10,871 nt of DNA. Origin: an uncultured Candidatus Peregrinibacteria bacterium (GTDB lineage Bacteria; Patescibacteriota; Gracilibacteria; CAIRYL01). The translations under genes and the position numbers were made by a program. Below are positions 5,907 through 10,871 of this stretch, piece by piece. Below the pieces are notes generated by a model that did not search any database, had not been told where the DNA came from, and worked only from the letters and a program-made list of their open reading frames with translations. The number at the start of each line of letters is the position of its first letter. Position 1 is the first letter of the stretch. The stretch is taken from contig CAIRYL010000051.1 of NCBI GenBank assembly GCA_903882825.1, positions 1 to 10,871 of the forward strand, in the 5' to 3' direction.

Positions 5907-7382
5907 TTAAAAGTTTTTACAAAAATCTACCAACATTCGTACATTTCGCCCTGTTGCCATTTGTGTCCCATCATCAAATGCTACAGACGCAATATCTAAA
6001 TGGCACCAAGGTGTTTTGTCGGTTACGAAATTTTTTAAAAAAAGACCGCCTTCAATGGTTCCTGGTTTTAATTTTTTTGCAGAATTTACGAGATCGGCAA
6101 TAGGGGATTCAAGCGCTTTTTCATATCGTGCATGCAGGGGAAGTTCCCACAGTGGTTCTCCTGTTTTTTCAGATGCTTTTTTTAAAGCAGAAAAAAGTTT
6201 TTCATCCGTAGAAAGTCCAGCTGTAAAATCATCTCCTACGGCATACGCGCATGCTCCTGTTAAAGTTGCGAGATCAATCATCGCACGGGGTTGGTATGTT
6301 TGTTCGGCGTACGTGAGTGCATCTGCTAAAATAAGACGTCCTTCAGCGTCGGTGTTCGTCACTTCTACGGTTTTTCCATTCATCATCGTGAGAACATCGT
6401 CTGGTTTATACGAATCTCGACTGAGTAAATTTTCTGCTATAGGCAAAACGGCAATTACATTTTTTGGGACTTTTAAAAGCACTATCGCTAAAAATGCCCC
6501 TAAAACAGTAGCAGCGCCTGAAAGATCTTGTTTCATACCCACCATGGAATTTGATGGCTTTAAAGAAAGACCACCAGTGTCATAGGTAATACCTTTTCCA
6601 ATCATTGCGATTGGTTTTTCTTCTTTTTTTCCATTTAAAAATTCTAAAACTATAAATCTTGGTTTTTCATCACTCGCCTGACCCACTCCTAAAATTCCAC
6701 CAGCGGAAAGTTTTTTTAAAGATTCTACTGAAAGTATCTCTATTTTTACTCCTTTTTTCCCTTTCATTTCTTCCAGGGCTTTTTGTTCAAAAAATGAAGG
6801 ATTTGCAATAGAAGGAGGAGTGTTAATAAGATCTTTTGTGAGTGAAAGTGATTGAAAAAGAAATTGTAATTCAGATTGTTTTTGCGCATTTTCCGCACGA
6901 AGAAATGTAATTTTTTGAAGTTCTTTTCCTCCAGACTCTTTTTGAGATTCTTGATATTTTTTTCCTTTATAACTCTTAAAATCATAAGTTCCAAATATTA
7001 CACCTTCGCAAAAGGCATCCCAAAAAGATTCTGAAGTGGAAATACCACCTGGTGCAACGGCTATTTCTTCAAAACGATATTGTTTGGCGATGGAAAACAC
7101 TTTTTCTCCAGCTTCTCGTGCACTGCGCTCATCAAAACCTTTTCGCTTTCCCAGAAAAAAAATAAGAACCGGAGCATCTCCAGAAAACGCCGGAATTACA
7201 CCAGATTGAGGAATACTTTTTTCTTGAAAAACATTTCTTACTGCTCGTTTTTGTGCTCTTGAAAGAGGAATAAACGCCTTTCTTCCTTTGTTTTGAGTTT
7301 CCTCTTCAAAAAAAGGAAATAGAATAGGTGTTTTTGAAGACGGAGAGGACGGAATGGAAAGAGAAAAAATAAAATCAATCAT
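5907..7382 (-). CDS. pepA: M17-family leucyl aminopeptidase
   Basis: Removes N-terminal amino acids from peptides using two metal ions; normally a cytosolic hexamer for peptide turnover. With the ATG at 7382 the product has 491 residues, close to the usual 480-500. The catalytic domain shows GKGITYDTGGLSLKP (262-276), MKQDLSGAA (283-291) and NTDAEGRLILADAL (343-356). Residues matching the known PepA metal ligands and catalytic pair are all present: K263, D268, D286, D345 and E347, with K275 and R349. The N-terminal ~190 residues are the poorly conserved regulatory domain. A GTG at 7412 would add ten hydrophobic residues (MPCCFIFLFC), but it overlaps the palindrome at 7408-7420 and lengthens the protein without family support, so ATG was chosen. 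No Shine-Dalgarno is seen. The gene diverges from the ribosomal operon; no clear promoter was found. Confidence 0.93.
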   Translation of the reverse strand: MIDFIFSLSIPSSPSSKTPILFPFFEEETQNKGRKAFIPLSRAQKRAVRNVFQEKSIPQSGVIPAFSGDAPVLIFFLGKRKGFDERSAREAGEKVFSIAKQYRFEEIAVAPGGISTSESFWDAFCEGVIFGTYDFKSYKGKKYQESQKESGGKELQKITFLRAENAQKQSELQFLFQSLSLTKDLINTPPSIANPSFFEQKALEEMKGKKGVKIEILSVESLKKLSAGGILGVGQASDEKPRFIVLEFLNGKKEEKPIAMIGKGITYDTGGLSLKPSNSMVGMKQDLSGAATVLGAFLAIVLLKVPKNVIAVLPIAENLLSRDSYKPDDVLTMMNGKTVEVTNTDAEGRLILADALTYAEQTYQPRAMIDLATLTGACAYAVGDDFTAGLSTDEKLFSALKKASEKTGEPLWELPLHARYEKALESPIADLVNSAKKLKPGTIEGGLFLKNFVTDKTPWCHLDIASVAFDDGTQMATGRNVRMLVDFCKNF

Positions 7383-7407
7383 ACAGAAAAGAAAAATGAA
7401 GCAACAG

Positions 7408-7420
7408 GGCACAGTGTGCC
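7408..7420. promoter_or_regulatory. GC-rich palindrome between pepA and rplC
   Basis: GGCACA-G-TGTGCC is a perfect 13-bp palindrome, GC-rich in an otherwise AT-rich intergenic stretch. It lies 26 bp upstream of the pepA ATG and about 85 bp upstream of the rplC -35 box. It could be an operator or a small hairpin in the pepA leader; no binding protein can be named. Confidence 0.4.
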
Positions 7421-7502
7421 AAATTTCTTTTAAAAATCAAAATCTCTTTCTCCTCTTTTTTGTTTTTTCTTTCTCTATTTTTATAAAAAACATGAAAAAG
7501 TC

Positions 7503-7531
7503 TTGACGGCTTTTGCAGAGGTCAGTAGAAT
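7503..7531 (+). promoter_or_regulatory. Promoter of the ribosomal-protein operon
   Basis: TTGACG (7503-7508), a 17-nt spacer and TAGAAT (7526-7531) make a near-consensus promoter. The upstream stretch (about 7475-7492) is an A/T tract that could act as an UP element. The predicted start point is near 7538, about 97 nt before the rplC start codon. Confidence 0.75.
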
Positions 7532-7537
7532 CGGCGA

Positions 7538-7634
7538 GCTCTCTTTTCTTTTGAATCACGAATTTAGGAAAATTTTGAAAAGAAATTTTTCTTCCTGTGC
7601 CCTTCAAGAAAAGGACTCATTTTTGTTGGCTTTT
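7538..7634 (+). promoter_or_regulatory. Long 5' leader of the ribosomal operon
   Basis: This untranslated stretch is much longer than the 0-20 nt leaders predicted elsewhere in the window. TTTCTTTT (7545-7552) can pair with AAAAGAAA (7578-7585). The latter overlaps AAGAA (7580-7584), which can instead pair with TTCTT (7589-7593). CCTT (7601-7604) can pair with AAGG (7611-7614), which includes the only Shine-Dalgarno-like AAGGA (7611-7615). In other bacteria leaders of this operon mediate feedback by L4; the same here is inference, and the stems are weak. Confidence 0.4.
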
Positions 7635-8219
7635 GTGAACGGAATTATTGGACGAAAAATCGGCATGGCTCAAACCTTCGGTAAAAACGGAGAGGTGTTG
7701 CCCGTTACGTATCTTCGGTGCGAACCGAATACAGTACACGATCTTAAGACTCTCGATCGAGATGGCTACGAATCCGTAGTGCTCGCATTTGAAGATCTTG
7801 GGAAAAAGGCAACGAAAAATAAGAAATATCGAGTAATAAAAGAATTCCCGGGGCATCCTGCCGGGGTAGAGAAAGGTGTAGAGGTAAATGTTGGAGTATT
7901 TGAACCAGAAGAAAAAATAACAATTGTGGGGATTTCAAAGGGGAAAGGTTTTCAAGGAAGAGTGCGACGACATAATTGTCATGTGGCACGACGTACACAT
8001 GGAACGAAATATGGGCGTCATGGATCGAGTGGATCAATTGCTATTACTGCCCGTTCTCAGCCCGGAATAAAAATGCCAGGGCGAATGGGAAGTGATCAAA
8101 TTACGCTTCATAAACGAGAAGTGGTAGTGGTGGACAAAGAAAGAAATCTTATTGCGGTAAAAGGACCGGTTCCAGGGGCGGTAAATTCTCTGGTGTACCT
8201 TAAAAAATCTGTATCATGA
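7635..8219 (+). CDS. rplC: 50S ribosomal protein L3
   Basis: L3 binds 23S rRNA early in 50S assembly and reaches close to the peptidyl-transferase centre. The 194-residue product begins MNGIIGRKIGMAQTF, the canonical N-terminus, when started at GTG 7635. It carries the central GKGFQGRVRRH motif, then HGTKYGRHGSSGSI and the GIKMPGRMGSDQIT extension. The frame stays open up to 7503, but that region contains the promoter and does not look like L3. A TTG at 7623, seven nt after AAGGA, would add only MLAF and is a real alternative start. The TGA stop overlaps the rplD ATG by four bases (ATGA), implying translational coupling. L3 is first in this operon; rpsJ, usually before it, is absent here. Confidence 0.93.
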   Translation: MNGIIGRKIGMAQTFGKNGEVLPVTYLRCEPNTVHDLKTLDRDGYESVVLAFEDLGKKATKNKKYRVIKEFPGHPAGVEKGVEVNVGVFEPEEKITIVGISKGKGFQGRVRRHNCHVARRTHGTKYGRHGSSGSIAITARSQPGIKMPGRMGSDQITLHKREVVVVDKERNLIAVKGPVPGAVNSLVYLKKSVS

Positions 8220-8842
8220 AAGCACCTCTGTATACCTCTGTTGGAGAAAAAAAGGGAGAAGTTTCTTTGAATGAAAGTATCTTTGAAGTTTCAGCTTCTC
8301 CAGGATTACTACACGAGGCACTTATCCGACAACATTCTAATGCGCGACTTGGAAATGCAAAAACGCTCACACGCGCAGAAGTTCGAGGGGGAGGTCGAAA
8401 GCCTTATCGACAAAAAGGAACTGGGCGAGCTCGTCAGGGAACTATTAGTGCGCCTCATTATAGAGGAGGAGGAGTTGTTTTTGGACCCACTGGTCGAGAA
8501 AATTATGAAAAAGAGATGCCAAGAAAAATGAGAAGAAAAGCTCTTTTTGGCTCCCTTTCTGTAAAAGCAGAAAATGGAAAAATTGCAATCCTTGAGTCTT
8601 TTGATGAAAAAATCCCAAAAACAAAAGCGTTTGTACTTTTTTTAGAAAAAGTTGCACCTCGAGAGAAAGTTTTATTAGTAATTCCTCAGAAAGATATGAT
8701 TATTGAAAAAAGCGTATCAAATATTCCAGGAGTAAAGGTAATTCTTTCGGGATACTTGAATATTGCTGATGTGATGTCTTTTGGGACGCTTATATTTTTA
8801 GAGAGTGGTCTGAAAAAGACAGAGGAAATCTTTCTTTCGTAA
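8216..8842 (+). CDS. rplD: 50S ribosomal protein L4
   Basis: L4 binds 23S rRNA domain I, and its extended loop lines the peptide exit tunnel; in several bacteria it also represses its own operon. The 208-residue product has the expected globular start (MKAPLYTSVGEKKGEVSL) and the conserved tunnel loop from about 49 to 92, containing TRAEVRGGGRKPYRQKGTGRARQG and the GGGVVFGP segment. KMRRKAL (104-110) resumes the globular domain. It overlaps the rplC stop by four bases, and rplW follows after 11 nt. Length and motifs are ordinary. Confidence 0.96.
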   Translation: MKAPLYTSVGEKKGEVSLNESIFEVSASPGLLHEALIRQHSNARLGNAKTLTRAEVRGGGRKPYRQKGTGRARQGTISAPHYRGGGVVFGPTGRENYEKEMPRKMRRKALFGSLSVKAENGKIAILESFDEKIPKTKAFVLFLEKVAPREKVLLVIPQKDMIIEKSVSNIPGVKVILSGYLNIADVMSFGTLIFLESGLKKTEEIFLS

Positions 8843-8853
8843 ATTTTAGATAT

Positions 8854-9183
8854 ATGGATATTTCACATGTTCTTCTTCGGCCAGTCATTACTGAAAAAGC
8901 GGTAAAAGCCGAACAAAGTGTGGCACGAACGTATGTTTTCTTGGTGCATCTTGATGCCGGAAAATTGGAAGTAAAAAGAGCTATTCAGCAGTTTTATGGG
9001 AGAGAAGTAGATTCTATTCGAATTTCCACGCTTCCTAAAAAAACAAGACTTTTGGGTCGTGGAAAAGAGATGACGAAAAGGAAGGAAAGAAAAAAGGCAT
9101 ATGTTCGATTAAAGGGCGATGATCCTTTAGAAGTGGTAGAAGTGATACTTTCTCAGAAAATGAGAGAGAAAAAAGTAAAGTAA
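8854..9183 (+). CDS. rplW: 50S ribosomal protein L23
   Basis: L23 sits at the exit of the peptide tunnel and is the docking site for trigger factor and signal recognition particle. The 109-residue product has the typical LLRPVITEKA start (7-16), the YVFLVHLDAGKLEVKRAIQQFYG core (27-49) and a basic loop (61-81) before the final strand KAYVRLKGDD (81-90). The 11-nt spacer to rplD is A/T-rich and lacks a Shine-Dalgarno. The basic KMREKKVK end is unremarkable. Confidence 0.94.
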   Translation: MDISHVLLRPVITEKAVKAEQSVARTYVFLVHLDAGKLEVKRAIQQFYGREVDSIRISTLPKKTRLLGRGKEMTKRKERKKAYVRLKGDDPLEVVEVILSQKMREKKVK

Positions 9184-9198
9184 TCTTAATTTTTTCGC

Positions 9199-10032
9199 AT
9201 GGCTGTAAAAACCTATAAACCAACGACGAATGGACGACGAAATATGAGCGTCGTCGATTACTCTGTGCTCACGAAACAGAAGCCAGAAAAATCTCTTTTA
9301 GTGAAAAAGGTAGCAACAAATGGGCGGAATGCTCATGGTCATATTACTATTCGACACAGAGGAGGAGGAGTAAAGCGTCATTATCGTATTATTGATTTTA
9401 AAAGATTAGACCGTATAGATATTCCCGCAAAAGTGGTGAGTATTGAATATGATCCAAATCGAACTGCTTTTATTTCTTTGCTTCATTATGTAGATGGAGT
9501 AAAACGTTATATCCTCTCACCAGAGGGGATTCAAGTAGATGATGTGGTGACTATTTCTGATCAAGGAAAAGTAAAACCAGGAAATAGGATGCCTATTAAA
9601 AATATTCCAGTGGGATATAGTATTCATGATTTAGAGCTTACTCCTGGGAAAGGTGGTCAGCTTATTCGAAGTGCTGGTGGCTATGGAAAAGTAACTTCTT
9701 TAGATGGGGAAATGGCATATGTTCAACTTCCTTCTGGTGAAGTGAGACTTATTTCGAAAGATTGTTATGCAACGGTGGGAGTTGTTTCTAACTCTGATCA
9801 TTCAAATGTGAAAATTGGAAAAGCAGGAAGAGTGCGAAAGATGGGAAGACGTCCACAGGTGCTTGGAAAATCTATGAATGCCGTAGACCATCCTCATGGA
9901 GGAGGAGAAGGACATTCTCCAATCGGTATGAAAGCTCCAAAAACACCTTGGGGAGCTCCTGCATTAGGTTGTAAAACAAGACGTCGGAAAAAGGCATCTT
10001 CTCAGTATATTGTTTCCGCCCGAAAAAAATAA
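9199..10032 (+). CDS. rplB: 50S ribosomal protein L2
   Basis: L2 is a primary 23S rRNA-binding protein needed for subunit association and peptidyl transferase activity. The 277-residue product matches the family throughout: KTYKPTTNGRRNMSV at the N-terminus, HITIRHRGGGVKRHYRIIDF (48-67) in the OB-fold domain, and VDHPHGGGEG (229-238) with the conserved histidine region, followed by the basic TRRRKK (260-265) tail. Residue A228 takes the place of the usual proline (NPVDHPHGGG), a minor change. The spacer to rplW is 15 nt and T-rich, without a Shine-Dalgarno. Confidence 0.97.
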   Translation: MAVKTYKPTTNGRRNMSVVDYSVLTKQKPEKSLLVKKVATNGRNAHGHITIRHRGGGVKRHYRIIDFKRLDRIDIPAKVVSIEYDPNRTAFISLLHYVDGVKRYILSPEGIQVDDVVTISDQGKVKPGNRMPIKNIPVGYSIHDLELTPGKGGQLIRSAGGYGKVTSLDGEMAYVQLPSGEVRLISKDCYATVGVVSNSDHSNVKIGKAGRVRKMGRRPQVLGKSMNAVDHPHGGGEGHSPIGMKAPKTPWGAPALGCKTRRRKKASSQYIVSARKK

Positions 10033-10047
10033 TTTTTTGTTTCTGTT

Positions 10048-10314
10048 ATGGCACGAAGTTTAAAAAAAGGCCCATACGTTGAACCAAAGCTCCTCAAAAA
10101 GGTGCTGAGAATGGCTTCTGAAGATTCAAAAAAACCTATTAAAACGTGGGCTCGTCGTTCAGATATTCATCCAGATTTTGTGGGATTAACATTTCTTGTT
10201 CATAATGGGAAACAACATCTTCCGGTGTATGTAAATGAAAATATGGTAGGTCATAAATTAGGGGAATTTTCTCCAACTCGAAAATTTAAAGCCCATGGAG
10301 GCAAGAAAAAATAG
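10048..10314 (+). CDS. rpsS: 30S ribosomal protein S19
   Basis: S19 lies in the head of the 30S subunit, contacts S13 and forms a bridge to 5S rRNA/L5. The 88-residue product begins MARSLKKGPYVEPKLLKKV and contains IKTWARRSDIHPDFVGL (31-47), VHNGKQHLPVYV (51-62) and MVGHKLGEFSPTR (66-78), all conserved. It is the only gene in the window ending with TAG. The leader is a 15-nt T-rich spacer after rplB; rplV starts 20 nt downstream. Confidence 0.96.
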   Translation: MARSLKKGPYVEPKLLKKVLRMASEDSKKPIKTWARRSDIHPDFVGLTFLVHNGKQHLPVYVNENMVGHKLGEFSPTRKFKAHGGKKK

Positions 10315-10334
10315 CATTCTTATTTCTTTTATAT

Positions 10335-10661
10335 ATGAGAGCGATAGTAAAATCCCTTCGGATATCTCCTCGAAAAGCAAACCTCGTTGCCGATTTGGTT
10401 CGAGGAAAAGTTGCCAGTGATGCAGTGTTACTGCTCAGTCGTCTTCCTAAAAAAGCAGCAAAAATGCTCAAAAAGGGTATTCAATCAGCCATGGCAAATG
10501 CAAAGAATAATTTTGCACAAAAAGAAGAAAGTCTCGTTATTGATCGTATTTTAGTGACGAAAGGACCAACTCTGAAGCGTAATATTCCTATTTCTCGGGG
10601 GCGAGCGGCTCCTTTATTAAAGAGAAGTTCACATTTTTTGATTGAGCTTTCTGCACGCTAA
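10335..10661 (+). CDS. rplV: 50S ribosomal protein L22
   Basis: L22 contacts all 23S rRNA domains, and its beta-hairpin lines the exit tunnel near the macrolide site. The 108-residue product has the RISPRKANLVADLVRGK signature (9-25), the AMANAKNNF segment (52-60) and the hairpin region KGPTLKRNIPISRGRAAPLLKRSSH (76-100). The N-terminus is compact, starting only eight residues before RISPRK. The PISRGRA in the hairpin differs from the common PRAxGRA, a natural variation rather than an obvious resistance mutation. The 20-nt spacer before it is pyrimidine-rich and has no Shine-Dalgarno. Confidence 0.95.
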   Translation: MRAIVKSLRISPRKANLVADLVRGKVASDAVLLLSRLPKKAAKMLKKGIQSAMANAKNNFAQKEESLVIDRILVTKGPTLKRNIPISRGRAAPLLKRSSHFLIELSAR

Positions 10662-10684
10662 TTTTTATTTTTTCCTTATTTGTT

Positions 10685-10871
10685 ATGGGTCAAAAAGTTA
10701 ACCCCATTGGTCTTCGTTCAGGAATACGCCGAGAGTGGACCGGAAAATGGTTCGCAGAAGGAAAAGCGTACTCTTCAGGACTTTTGGAGGATATTAAAAT
10801 TAGAAAATTCTTAAAGAAAAACTATAACGAAGCAGGAATTGCAAAGGTTGAAATAGAAAGAAGTCCTAAAA
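10685..10871 (+). CDS. rpsC: 30S ribosomal protein S3, N-terminal part (cut by window edge)
   Basis: S3 is a KH-domain protein at the mRNA entry channel of the 30S subunit. The visible 62 codons begin MGQKVNPIGLRSGI, the hallmark S3 N-terminus, and continue with WTGKWFAEGKAYSSGLLEDIKIRKFLKK and AGIAKVEIERS, which lead into the first KH domain. The reading frame is open to the last base, so the gene continues beyond the window. The 23-nt spacer after rplV is almost entirely pyrimidine. By operon order rplP and rpmC would be expected next; they are not visible. Confidence 0.95.
   Translation, partial: MGQKVNPIGLRSGIRREWTGKWFAEGKAYSSGLLEDIKIRKFLKKNYNEAGIAKVEIERSPK

Noticed and set aside
6016..6585. 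189-codon plus-strand ORF opposite pepA
   Set aside because: It is antisense to the conserved catalytic domain of M17 and resembles no family.
7383..7412. GTG start for pepA giving ten extra hydrophobic residues
   Set aside because: An ATG at 7382 gives the usual length and residue spacing; the GTG lies inside the palindrome and has no support.
7503..7634. N-terminal extension of L3 from 7503
   Set aside because: The stretch contains the promoter and predicted start point, and canonical L3 begins at the GIIGRKIGM motif.
8217..8219. UGA read as glycine (code 25) because the organism looks like a CPR member
   Set aside because: No gene has an internal in-frame TGA, GGA glycine codons are common, and this TGA ends L3 at the expected place.
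1..10871. CRISPR arrays, insertion sequences, tRNA or rRNA genes, defence systems
   Set aside because: I looked for spaced direct repeats, terminal inverted repeats with a transposase, cloverleaf-like stretches and known effector motifs and saw none.

Overview
The window looks like part of the chromosome of a low-GC bacterium, most probably a member of the Candidate Phyla Radiation (Patescibacteria). I base this on the AT-rich sequence, very compact gene packing, a DHH phosphoesterase with the mid-domain layout I remember from that group, and the near absence of Shine-Dalgarno sequences, which are replaced by T-rich or A/T-rich spacers. The genetic code is standard: GGA glycine codons are abundant, no coding region contains an in-frame TGA, and TGA ends rplC exactly where the family should end. 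This argues against the UGA-glycine lineages (Gracilibacteria/Absconditabacteria). The phylum assignment is inference.

Layout. Bases 1-163 hold the end of an upstream transcription unit (a strong intrinsic terminator), then a promoter for a 122-residue protein of unknown function (164-532). This gene converges on a two-gene minus-strand unit, recX then nadC (1931 to 558). The recX promoter is so close to the start codon that the mRNA should be leaderless. Diverging from recX is an N-acetylmuramoyl-L-alanine amidase with one SLH domain and no signal peptide (2001-2726). It converges on rpe (3358-2732), whose coding sequence contains a perfect 26-bp palindrome. Diverging from rpe is an NrnA-like DHH/DHHA1 phosphoesterase (3504-5711) with a 345-residue acidic, probably disordered tail and a consensus promoter whose -35 box lies in a palindrome. 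A possible 33-codon ORF and a terminator follow. Next, on the minus strand, comes an M17 leucyl aminopeptidase (7382-5907).

From 7503 to the right edge runs a ribosomal-protein operon: promoter, about 97-nt leader, then rplC-rplD-rplW-rplB-rpsS-rplV-rpsC (the last cut by the window edge). This is the S10/spc-type order, but rpsJ (S10) is absent from its usual first position and the promoter sits directly before rplC.

The genes are mostly housekeeping: ribosome assembly, NAD synthesis, the pentose phosphate pathway, recombination control, RNA/nucleotide turnover and peptide turnover. I do not see a defence system, mobile element, CRISPR array, tRNA or rRNA. The observations most worth following are small: the signal-less amidase-SLH protein, the rpe palindrome, the disordered tail on the DHH protein, the leaderless recX promoter, the repeated GGCTCCA element at the left end and the long rplC leader.
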